Positions 1 through 5,334 of a DNA stretch of 5,334 bases are shown here, piece after piece. The notes below the pieces were generated by a model. It saw only the letters and a program-made list of their open reading frames with translations. It had not been told where the DNA came from and ran no database searches. Position numbers and translations under genes: made by a program. The DNA comes from Methanoregula sp. Its GTDB lineage: Archaea > Halobacteriota > Methanomicrobia > Methanomicrobiales > Methanospirillaceae. Each line of letters opens with the position of its first letter. Position 1 is the first letter of the stretch. Where the stretch lies: positions 1 through 5,334 of the forward strand of contig JAPKXV010000293.1 of the NCBI GenBank assembly GCA_026394635.1, written 5' to 3'.

Positions 1-601
1 GGGGCTCACTGACCGGGCGGACGACCTTGTAAAGACATATTCCGGTGGGATGCGCCGCCGGCTCGAGCTCGCGCAGGCGCTCGTCCACGAACCGGCCGTA
101 CTCTTTCTGGATGAGCCCACGCTCGGGCTCGATGTCGCTGCCCGATCCACGATCTGGGAGCATATCCGGGCGCTTAAAAAAGACGGCGTGACGGTCTTTG
201 TCACGACGCACTACATGGACGAGGCGGACCGGTACTGCGACCGTGTCGGCATCATCAGCAGGGGGACCCTTGTTGCACTCGGAGTACCGTCAGTGCTGAA
301 AGCCCGTTTGGGCAAGGATGTGATCACCGCACAAATCGACGGGGAGTTCAAAGACCCCTGCATCGATGGGGTCACGCTCTTTGCACTGGTGAACAACGAG
401 GCAGCCTTTCTTGCGGAGAACGGGCGCGAAGCGCTCCCGCTCCTTGCCGATGCCCTCACCAGAGCAGGGGTGAAAGTACACTCGCTCGCGCTGCGGGAGC
501 CGACACTGGACGATGCCTTCCTCCATGCGGTCGGGACACCGGAGGAACCGGCGGGGTTCGACCAGACAAAGTTCCGGACGATGCTGCGGAGAAGAAAATG
601 A
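1..601 (+). CDS. ABC exporter ATP-binding subunit, DrrA-like (5' end outside window)
   Basis: Cytoplasmic ATPase subunit of an ABC-2 type exporter; it powers the membrane subunit encoded next. The frame is open from base 2, so the gene starts upstream and the ATG at 50 lies inside the signature motif and is not the start. Visible in order: ABC signature YSGGMRRRLELA (from base 38), Walker B LFLDEPT with Asp at 110 and catalytic Glu at 113, D-loop LGLD, H-loop His in TTH at 209-211, then a C-terminal extension ending in PTLDDAFLHAVG, the tail typical of DrrA/CcmA-like drug-export ATPases. Walker A and the Q-loop are missing only because of the window edge; roughly 110-130 residues lie outside, judging from family length. 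The stop overlaps the next start (ATGA at 598-601), which implies translational coupling. The substrate cannot be told from sequence. The family assignment is secure. Confidence 0.93.
   Translation, partial: GLTDRADDLVKTYSGGMRRRLELAQALVHEPAVLFLDEPTLGLDVAARSTIWEHIRALKKDGVTVFVTTHYMDEADRYCDRVGIISRGTLVALGVPSVLKARLGKDVITAQIDGEFKDPCIDGVTLFALVNNEAAFLAENGREALPLLADALTRAGVKVHSLALREPTLDDAFLHAVGTPEEPAGFDQTKFRTMLRRRK
588..591 (+). promoter_or_regulatory. Shine-Dalgarno for permease start at 598
   Basis: GGAG lies six bases before the ATG at 598, inside the end of the ATPase gene. It decides the permease start: it supports 598, overlapping the upstream stop, over any ATG further downstream in the later frame. 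Confidence 0.6.
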
Positions 602-1298
602 GGAGGGTTGTGTATTATATCCAGCGGGACTTCCTGCGCTGGGTACGGGGCAGTTGCCCGCTGCATGGCTGATCTTTGTCGGGCTTGCCATGCCCATCCG
701 GTTCACCGACAACTACCTCGACTTCATCACGCCCGGCATTCTCGTAATGACGATGCTCTCGGCGGGCCTCTCCGGCGGGACGCTCCTGATGTTTGACAAG
801 ATCCTCGGATTTTTAAATAAGTTCCTCGCCCTGCCTTCGCCACGGGAGGACATCCTGTTTGGCAAGATCCTGTTCGTGAGCATCAGGGGGCTTATCCAGT
901 CGACGGTCATTCTTGTCATCGCAGTCCTCATTGGCGCATCTGTCTACAACCCGCTCCAGTACGGGCTCACCTACCTGATCCTGTTCCTGTTTGGGATGCT
1001 GATCGCGGCGTTTGCCACGACGCTTGCTCTCTATCTTGAGGATCACGACTCGTTTGCCGCGGTCAATACGATGATCGCCCTGCCGCTCTTTTTCACATCG
1101 AGTGCCCTGATGCCGTATAATGTCATGCCCGTATGGCTGCGCACCCTTGCGGTACTCAACCCGCTCAGCTACGCGATCGATGCAATCCGTTCCGTAAACA
1201 ATGGTGCATTGCCTGCCCTGCAGATCGCGGCACTCACTATCCTTTGCCTTGTCGTTACCGTGGTCAGCGTCCATGTGTTCCGCAGGGTGACGGTCTAG
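598..1298 (+). pseudogene. ABC-2 type exporter membrane subunit (DrrB-like), frame broken near codon 18
   Basis: Integral membrane partner of the preceding ATPase. The true start is the ATG at 598, overlapping the upstream stop, with GGAG at 588-591 six bases ahead. This frame reads MRRVVYYIQRDFLRWVRG, a normal family N terminus, but hits TGA at 670-672. The rest continues in the -1 frame from about base 651 (QLPAAWLIFVGLAMP) to the stop at 1296-1298. That part has about six hydrophobic segments, the family motif ALPSPREDILFGK after the second one, and LNPLSYAIDAIR before the last, so it is a well-preserved ABC2_membrane domain. Around the junction roughly 8-10 residues expected between WVRG and PAAW also seem absent, suggesting a small deletion of 3n+1 bases rather than a one-base slip (inferred from remembered family members). 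The first in-frame Met after the break is at 690, inside or after segment 1. It is either a real mutation or an assembly error. Confidence 0.85.
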
Positions 1299-1310
1299 TC
1301 CACTCAAAGA

Positions 1311-1322
1311 GGTATTTAAACC
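1311..1322 (+). promoter_or_regulatory. TATA box, promoter of the RNB ribonuclease
   Basis: The sequence TATTTAAA at 1313-1320 is a good archaeal TATA box in the 49-base gap after the permease. Its centre is about 31 bases before the ATG at 1348, so transcription should begin around 1341-1344 and leave a leader of only a few bases. No Shine-Dalgarno is visible in the bases before the ATG (CTTCAAACGAGC), which fits leaderless translation. The ribonuclease thus seems to have its own promoter rather than depending on the exporter operon. Confidence 0.65.
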
Positions 1323-1347
1323 CTGAAACGAATCCCTTCAAACGAGC

Positions 1348-2730
1348 ATGAAGCCCCACCACACTGTCGACCTGAGGTCCATCGCATGGCACGCAATGGA
1401 GAAGTACGGCTTCACCCCCCTGTTCCCGCAACCCGTCATCGAGGAAGTGAACGCCCTCCATGAAAAGACATTTTCAGAAGACCAGCATGATGCCCGCGAC
1501 CTGCGCAGTCTCCTGTGGTCGTCCATCGACAACCACGACTCCATGGACCTTGACCAGATCGAATACTGCGAACGAGAAGAGAACGGGAAGATACATGTCA
1601 TGGTCGCAATTGCCGATGTCGATGTCTACATAAAAAAACAATCAGAGACCGACCTGCTCCCGGGCCAGGACCGGATTGCGGTCGTTATCGAATACATGAT
1701 TCTTCCCGGCGGGAGCTTCCAGCCAGGGGAAGTATACCGGGCCCTTGTGTGCAATAAGGCAAAACTTGTCTATGAAGAGGTCGGGGCGTGGCTTGAAGGG
1801 ACGGGCCCAATCCCGAAAAAGTTACAGGAAGTCCCCGGACTGGAAGAACAACTTCACCTGCAAAACGAGGCCTCACAGATCTTAAGAAAAAACCGGAGAG
1901 AACAGGGAGCGCTTGAATTAGACACCATAGAAGCCGAGGCGGTGGTGGAGGGAGACACGGTCCGGGACCTTATCGTAAAGCGGCAGAACCTGGCGCGATG
2001 CGTAATCGAGGAATTCATGGTTGCAGCGAACGGGACCATGGTCGCCTGCCTGGGAAACGCCGGGGTACCCATGATCCAGCGGATCGTGCGTACACCAAGG
2101 AACTGGGGGGGCATCGTTCTTACCGCCGCGACACACGGCGAGATTTTGCCTGACACACCGGATGCAAAAGCGCTCGCAAAATTCCTCATCAGGCAGAAAG
2201 AAACCGACCCGGAACGCTTCCCGGACCTGTCCCTGACCATAGTGAAACTTTTGGGGCCGGGCGAATACATGATGCTCGAACCCGGCGCGCCACCGACCGG
2301 CCATTTCGCGCTCGCCGTCATCGACTACACCCATGCCACCGCCCCAAACCGGCGCTACGTTGATGTCATCAACCAGAGGCTGGTAAAATCGATCCTCGAT
2401 AAGAGACCAAGCCCCTACCCTAAGGAGGAACTCTCTCTCCAGTCAGCATACCTGACAGGCCGGGAGAAAGCAGCAAAGAAAGTCCAGCGTTTCATGCGAA
2501 AAGCCGCAGCCGCCGTGCTGCTCCGCCACCGGCTCGGTGAATCATTCGATGCACTGGTAACCGGTACCTCGGAGAAAGGTACCTATGTCCGGCTCATCAC
2601 GCCACCAGCAGAGGGGCGGGTCATACGGGGCGAAAAAGGCCTCAGGGTAGGCCAGAAGGTCAGGGTACGGCTGCTCAAGACAGACCCGTTCAACGGTTTT
2701 ATCGACTTTGAACGTGCTGGTGGCAGGTAG
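1348..2730 (+). CDS. RNB-domain (RNase II family) exoribonuclease, short archaeal form
   Basis: Predicted 3'-5' exoribonuclease of the RNase II/R superfamily, acting on RNA in the cytoplasm; 460 residues. The RNB domain begins around residue 48 with DARDLRSLLWSSIDNHDSMDL, giving the acidic metal site D61, D67, D69. The fourth Asp of E. coli RNase II (D210) is Q70 here, which I recall as usual in this archaeal/cyanobacterial branch. VAIADVDVYI follows, and the closing signature HFALAVIDYTHATAPNRRY is at 319-337, equivalent to the TSPIRRY block. Residues 400-460 form a short S1-like beta-rich tail (VRLITPPAEGRV, VGQKVRVRLL). N-terminal cold-shock domains are absent; only about 45 residues precede the catalytic domain. 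The start is fixed by the TATA box and near-leaderless spacing. It converges with the minus-strand permease 58 bases downstream. The family is certain; the exact RNA substrate is unknown. Confidence 0.92.
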   Translation: MKPHHTVDLRSIAWHAMEKYGFTPLFPQPVIEEVNALHEKTFSEDQHDARDLRSLLWSSIDNHDSMDLDQIEYCEREENGKIHVMVAIADVDVYIKKQSETDLLPGQDRIAVVIEYMILPGGSFQPGEVYRALVCNKAKLVYEEVGAWLEGTGPIPKKLQEVPGLEEQLHLQNEASQILRKNRREQGALELDTIEAEAVVEGDTVRDLIVKRQNLARCVIEEFMVAANGTMVACLGNAGVPMIQRIVRTPRNWGGIVLTAATHGEILPDTPDAKALAKFLIRQKETDPERFPDLSLTIVKLLGPGEYMMLEPGAPPTGHFALAVIDYTHATAPNRRYVDVINQRLVKSILDKRPSPYPKEELSLQSAYLTGREKAAKKVQRFMRKAAAAVLLRHRLGESFDALVTGTSEKGTYVRLITPPAEGRVIRGEKGLRVGQKVRVRLLKTDPFNGFIDFERAGGR

Positions 2731-2788
2731 GACCGGGACCGGGCGGTCAATACACCCTGCCTGCCGGGAAGCTCCTTTTTGGTAACGA
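2731..2788. other. Convergent intergenic gap with weak terminator signals
   Basis: This 58-base gap separates two genes that end towards each other. On the plus strand GACCG (2731-2735) can pair with CGGTC (2744-2748), and a T5 run lies at 2776-2780, which could end the ribonuclease transcript. No oligo-U run is visible on the minus strand for the permease. I call this only a weak terminator candidate. Confidence 0.3.
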
Positions 2789-3509
2789 TCACTCATTGAA
2801 TTTATTATACAGGCGGTTTGCGATGAGCTGGAAGATCAAAATGAAGGTACACAGCATCGCAATATCGATAAGCGGGTTGAAGTGCGAATCTCCCAGATAT
2901 GCAGCACGGATAAGATCGTTCCCGTACGTGAGCGGAGAAAAGAATCCGGCAACCTGCCCGATGAAAGGGATGGACTCTAAAGGGATGAAGACGCCGGATA
3001 TGAATATCAGGGGAAGCCTGACCATGTTCAGCATGGACATGATATCCCCCGGGCTCTCGGTCGGGTACGCTGCAAACAGGGTTCCCATCGTCGCAAAGCA
3101 GAATGAGGTCAGGAAGATCCCGGACACAAGGGGGACGATGCTCAGGGGAGTTGTCCCAAAGATGAGCAGGCCGGCGACGAGCGGGACGAACGCGATACCG
3201 ATGCTGTAGAGAAAACCGCTCAGGCTCTCACCGAGCACTACTGCATGCAGGGAGACGGGTGCAGACACGAGCCGGTCAAAGGTCTTCATCCGCCGTTCGA
3301 TAGGGATTGATACCGGTTCAATGGACGATGCTGAGAAGAGGATCGTGATCGCGATAAGCCCCGGGATCATGACAGAAAAGGGGGAACAGTGCGCCGGAGA
3401 CGATAATATTTGGCTTGAGGTAATAGATCGCAATATCTTTTTTTGCAATTGCCCATGCGGCGTTCAGTTCCGCATAGAGCTGCCCGTGTTGGTGAGCCGG
3501 ATCAGTCAA
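2789..3509 (-). pseudogene. ABC-2 type exporter membrane subunit (second system), frame broken in N-terminal region
   Basis: Membrane partner of the ATPase at 3502-4458. The start is TTG at 3509, overlapping the ATPase stop by eight bases and preceded at six bases by GGGGTGA (3522-3516), a strong archaeal ribosome site. This frame gives MTDPAHQHGQLYAELNAAWA, then a KKDIAIYYLKPN segment and the start of membrane segment 1 (IIVSGALFPLF), after which it goes wrong (CHDPGAYRDHD) and stops at 3318. The remaining sequence runs in the +1 frame from about 3375 (MIPGLIAITILFSASS) to the TGA at 2789, with family motifs IPIERRMKTFDRLVSAPVSL and FFSPLTYGNDLIRAAY and further hydrophobic segments. About 14 residues usually found between FPLF and IPGL seem missing, so a deletion of 3n+2 bases is likelier than a simple slip (from memory of relatives). 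The Met at 3448 sits in the wrong frame over the N-terminal part and is not a real start. Confidence 0.85.
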
Positions 3510-4458
3510 CGGTACTCACCCCTTTTGTCCTGATCTCAAGACCGGTCAGTTTGATGAAAACGTCTTCCAGGCTCGGGCCGAATGTGGTCACGCTGAGTAC
3601 CCTGGAGTTATGGTCCCCCGCATACTCCATAATGGCGGGGATCACTTCGGACGGGTCTTCCGTAAAAAGCCGGAACTTGTCTCCCTGCTTTCTGACTTCG
3701 CTTACCCCCGGGATCTGTATGAGTTCTTCCAACCGGCGGGGATCTGCCGGATCGAATGCTACCTCGATCGACTGGGCGCTCTGGATTGTTTTTTTCAACC
3801 GTTCCGGAGAATCTATTGCGGCGATGCGCCCCCGGTTGATTATCGCAACACGGTCGCAGGCAAGGTTTGCCTCTTCGATATTATGGGTGGTGAGAAAGAC
3901 CGTAACCCCCCGTGCATTGAGATCGCGGATCACGTCCCGTATGATGAGGTTGCTCTGCACGTCAAGGCCCGATGTAGGCTCATCAAGAAACAGGAGCCGG
4001 GGATTGTTGATAAGCCCCATGGCAAGTGTGAGCCTGCGCTTCATGCCTTTTGAAAAGCCGTGGACTTTGTCATTTCGTCGCTCCCACAGCCCGAAGAGTT
4101 CGAGAAGATCTTTTCCCCGGAGTTCGCGCTCTTTTTTTGCCACGGTGTAGAGTTCGGCAGTGAACATCAGGTTCTGCCATGCGCTGAGATCATCGTAGAT
4201 ATTCGATGTTTCGTGAACAATCCCCATCTGTTTGCGGGCGGCAGTTGTCTCCAGTATGATGTCTTTTCCAAAAATTTTTGCAGTCCCTTTAGTGGGTGTG
4301 CTGATCCCGGTCAGGATGCGGATGGTGGTGGTCTTTCCTGCACCATTGGGACCGAGAAAACCAAACGTCTCCCCCTTGGACACGGTAAAATTCACGTCAT
4401 CTAATGCGGTAAGCAATCCAAATTTTTTGGAGATATGCGAGACCTCGATCGCATGCAT
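3502..4458 (-). CDS. ABC-2 type exporter ATP-binding subunit (complete)
   Basis: Cytoplasmic ATPase, 318 residues, partner of the downstream permease. Walker A GPNGAGKTT at 36-44, signature FSKGMKRRL at 135-143, Walker B LLFLDEPT at 155-162 with catalytic E160, D-loop SGLD 163-166, H-loop H192 in TTHN. The Q-loop position reads GIVHETSNIY (79-88), with His/Glu where Gln is usual. The C-terminal 100 residues end in FGPSLEDVFIKLTGLE, the tail found in DrrA/NosF-like export ATPases. All ATP-hydrolysis motifs are intact, unlike the damaged permease. The start ATG at 4458 lies just downstream of a TATA box and abuts a 16-bp palindrome. The gene is separated from the ArcS-like gene upstream by an oligo-U terminator, so it heads its own operon. 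The substrate is unknown; relatives are named multidrug or daunorubicin exporters by similarity only. Confidence 0.95.
   Translation of the reverse strand: MHAIEVSHISKKFGLLTALDDVNFTVSKGETFGFLGPNGAGKTTTIRILTGISTPTKGTAKIFGKDIILETTAARKQMGIVHETSNIYDDLSAWQNLMFTAELYTVAKKERELRGKDLLELFGLWERRNDKVHGFSKGMKRRLTLAMGLINNPRLLFLDEPTSGLDVQSNLIIRDVIRDLNARGVTVFLTTHNIEEANLACDRVAIINRGRIAAIDSPERLKKTIQSAQSIEVAFDPADPRRLEELIQIPGVSEVRKQGDKFRLFTEDPSEVIPAIMEYAGDHNSRVLSVTTFGPSLEDVFIKLTGLEIRTKGVSTVD
3516..3522 (-). promoter_or_regulatory. Shine-Dalgarno deciding the TTG start of the second permease
   Basis: GGGGTGA on the minus strand lies inside the end of the ATPase gene, six bases before TTG at 3509. It matches the complement of the archaeal 16S 3' end well. 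It supports a TTG start overlapping the ATPase stop and therefore translational coupling. Confidence 0.65.
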
Positions 4459-4473
4459 AGTACCATGGTACTA
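4458..4473. promoter_or_regulatory. Perfect 16-bp palindrome at the exporter start, candidate operator
   Basis: TAGTACCATGGTACTA is its own reverse complement over all 16 bases, centred at 4465.5. It ends on the first base of the ATPase start codon and its centre is 23 bases downstream of the TATA box centre, so it covers the predicted transcription start. This is the place where a dimeric archaeal repressor would block RNA polymerase loading. No regulator gene is seen in the window. The operator role is inferred; the symmetry is seen directly. Confidence 0.55.
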
Positions 4474-4482
4474 CGGGTATTG

Positions 4483-4493
4483 GATTTTAAAAG
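4483..4493 (-). promoter_or_regulatory. TATA box, promoter of the second exporter operon
   Basis: Minus-strand CTTTTAAAATC contains the core TTTTAAAA (4492-4485), centred 30 bases before the ATG at 4458. Predicted initiation near 4463 leaves a leader of about five bases without room for a Shine-Dalgarno, consistent with leaderless translation of the ATPase. Confidence 0.65.
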
Positions 4494-4572
4494 ATGCCCA
4501 AAAGTGCAATCACAGCACAGAAGCATATTCGATGAAGATCCGTACAGTCGGGCCCTGTCAACCGCAATTCCC

Positions 4573-4586
4573 ATAAAAAAAATAAT
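4573..4586 (-). terminator. Oligo-U terminator after the ArcS-like gene
   Basis: On the minus strand the stop codon at 4586 is followed at once by TTATTTTTTTTATGGG, with eight consecutive T at 4582-4575. Archaeal RNA polymerase terminates at U-rich runs without needing a hairpin, so this should separate the ArcS-like transcript from the exporter operon. Confidence 0.6.
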
Positions 4587-5185
4587 CAATAAGAAGACGA
4601 GTATCTGCCCGCCCCGTAGTGGGCGTTCCGGAACCCGACCAGTTCATCACAGAACTCTCCTAAATATTCCTCCATGGAGAGGCTTCCTTCTTCGAATACG
4701 CAGTCTTCTTCTTCGATGATCTTGTTGATCATGTCACGGGTAGGAAGAACGAGATCGTATTGGTAAACATGCCGTGTCTTGTCCAGGTACCCCGCGATCC
4801 GTCCCGTCTCAATACGGAGAAAATCCTCAAGGACTTTTTTGTCTTTGCATTTTCCGAGCATGTACTTGTAATGGGCAAACGGGTACATCTCTTCGAGTTC
4901 GGCAGGGACAATCCCACAGGTCCCAAAGACCACAATATGATACTGTGACGGGTCAAAGACCTGCGAGATGACCATCCTGATGAGCTGGTGGCTGGGGCTC
5001 GAACTATACGGTTTCCGGATCGCACAGGGCAAAAAGATCGCGATGTCGCGCGGTGCAACTTCGTATGTGTCGATGATATACCGGTACGACGTTTCAAACT
5101 CCTTTAAGTAAAAAGGCGGATACGTCAGGATATCCTGCTGGCCGGTTTCTGACCCCGGCGGGTCTTTGTGTGCCCCCATGGTCAT
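4586..5185 (-). CDS. Stand-alone ArcS-like (DUF5591-type) protein
   Basis: A 199-residue soluble protein matching the catalytic-core region of archaeosine synthase ArcS, which attaches lysine to the preQ0 base at tRNA position 15. Seen: PCAIRKPYSSSPSH at residues 53-66, matching the ArcS core motif PCxxxKPYSxSxSH in every fixed position, and GTCGIVPAELEEMYPFAHY at 88-106, like the ArcS block around GIVPxELExxYP. The C-terminal 90 residues are charged, with an acidic stretch (IIEEEDCVFEEGSLSMEEY). Full ArcS is roughly three times longer, with a TGT-like region and a C-terminal PUA domain; neither is present here. It may be a paralogue with another substrate or one part of a split enzyme. ATG 5185 is chosen because a TATA box lies about 25 bases upstream; ATG 5179 is an in-frame alternative. 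It has its own promoter and terminator, so it is monocistronic. The domain call is strong, the function open. Confidence 0.82.
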   Translation of the reverse strand: MTMGAHKDPPGSETGQQDILTYPPFYLKEFETSYRYIIDTYEVAPRDIAIFLPCAIRKPYSSSPSHQLIRMVISQVFDPSQYHIVVFGTCGIVPAELEEMYPFAHYKYMLGKCKDKKVLEDFLRIETGRIAGYLDKTRHVYQYDLVLPTRDMINKIIEEEDCVFEEGSLSMEEYLGEFCDELVGFRNAHYGAGRYSSSY

Positions 5186-5204
5186 TCATATCTGATCGCT
5201 TCGG

Positions 5205-5214
5205 GGATAAAAGA
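5205..5214 (-). promoter_or_regulatory. TATA box, promoter of the ArcS-like gene
   Basis: Minus-strand CTTTTATC (5213-5206) is centred about 25 bases before the ATG at 5185, so transcription should begin at or within a base or two of the start codon. No Shine-Dalgarno fits between them. The arrangement predicts a leaderless mRNA. Confidence 0.55.
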
Positions 5215-5233
5215 AGTAACCTGTCATACGGGC

Positions 5234-5252
5234 AGGGGACTTTTGATCCCCT
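5234..5252. repeat. Stem-loop, 6-bp stem
   Basis: AGGGGA (5234-5239) pairs with TCCCCT (5247-5252) around a seven-base loop. It lies just upstream of the TATA box of the ArcS-like gene. It could be a regulator site or a remnant terminator of a gene beyond the right edge; no U-run follows on either strand. Confidence 0.35.
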
Positions 5253-5260
5253 CCTGCAAA

Positions 5261-5277
5261 GCACCGCATACCGGTGC
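5261..5277. repeat. Stem-loop, 6-bp stem
   Basis: GCACCG (5261-5266) pairs with CGGTGC (5272-5277) around a five-base loop. It is the second small inverted repeat in the non-coding right end, nine bases from the first. Its role is not evident. Confidence 0.35.
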
Positions 5278-5304
5278 CCGTGTCCCCCGCACTCCCCCTC
5301 CCCC
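5277..5304 (-). other. G-run cluster on minus strand, possible G-quadruplex
   Basis: The plus strand has C runs at 5277-5279, 5284-5288, 5294-5298 and 5300-5304. On the minus strand these are G runs of 3, 5, 5 and 5 separated by loops of 4, 5 and 1 bases, which meets the usual G-quadruplex pattern. It lies upstream of the ArcS-like promoter in non-coding DNA. Folding is inferred from pattern alone. Confidence 0.4.
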
Positions 5305-5334
5305 TCCGTCTCCGCAATCCTAAAAAACGCCCCT

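Noticed and set aside
513..597. N-terminal part of the open frame running into the first permease from an ATG at 513
   Set aside because: It overlaps the C-terminal coding region of the ATPase in another frame and reads as Arg/Ser-rich nonsense. The real permease start is 598.
1299..1347. Possible terminator between the first permease and the ribonuclease
   Set aside because: No T run or convincing hairpin was found; only the TATA box is supported.
1854..2334. Minus-strand open frames inside the ribonuclease gene
   Set aside because: They are antisense shadows of a conserved RNB domain; no promoter or ribosome site supports them.
2563..2586. Two GGTACCT copies nine bases apart
   Set aside because: They encode two Gly-Thr pairs in the S1-like tail of the ribonuclease and are explained by coding sequence.
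3443..4150. Long plus-strand open frame opposite the second ATPase
   Set aside because: Its protein is Ser/Arg-rich without recognisable motifs and lies antisense to an ATPase with all its motifs intact; it is a shadow frame.
4401..4589. Small minus-strand frame between the ArcS-like gene and the ATPase
   Set aside because: It starts at a TTG in the upstream stop region, runs through the U8 terminator and the TATA box and then into the ATPase in another frame; it has no SD and is Ser/Arg/Cys-rich.

Overview
The window most likely comes from a methanogenic euryarchaeon of the Methanomicrobiales type (an inference from gene content, no marker gene is present). The evidence is a protein carrying the lysine-transferase core motif of the archaeosine synthase ArcS, a short archaeal RNase II-like protein, archaeal TATA boxes about 25 to 30 bases ahead of start codons with almost no leader, and a bare oligo-U terminator. 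It is moderately GC rich. The contig looks like a metagenome or draft fragment: the first gene is cut by the left edge.

Layout: 1-601 (+) is the C-terminal two thirds of an ABC exporter ATPase of the drug/antibiotic (DrrA-like) type. It overlaps by ATGA the start of its ABC-2 membrane subunit (598-1298, +), whose reading frame is broken near codon 18. A TATA box then drives a complete 460-residue RNB-family ribonuclease (1348-2730, +). A short convergent gap follows. The minus strand carries, from right to left, a 199-residue ArcS-like (DUF5591-type) protein (5185-4586), an oligo-U terminator, a complete ABC ATPase (4458-3502) and its ABC-2 membrane subunit (3509-2789), again with a broken frame in the N-terminal part. 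The right edge (5186-5334) is non-coding: the promoter of the ArcS-like gene, two small stem-loops and a C-rich tract that is G-rich on the minus strand.

The two ATPase/permease pairs are independent ABC-2 type exporters with translationally coupled subunits and unknown substrates. Each permease is damaged close to its first membrane segment, and in both cases residues expected from the family also appear to be missing, so a one-base sequencing slip is not enough to explain them. The second exporter has a perfect 16-bp palindrome sitting on its predicted transcription start, a good candidate for a repressor operator. Nothing in the window ties the ribonuclease or the ArcS-like protein functionally to the exporters. 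I see no RNA genes, mobile elements or CRISPR arrays.
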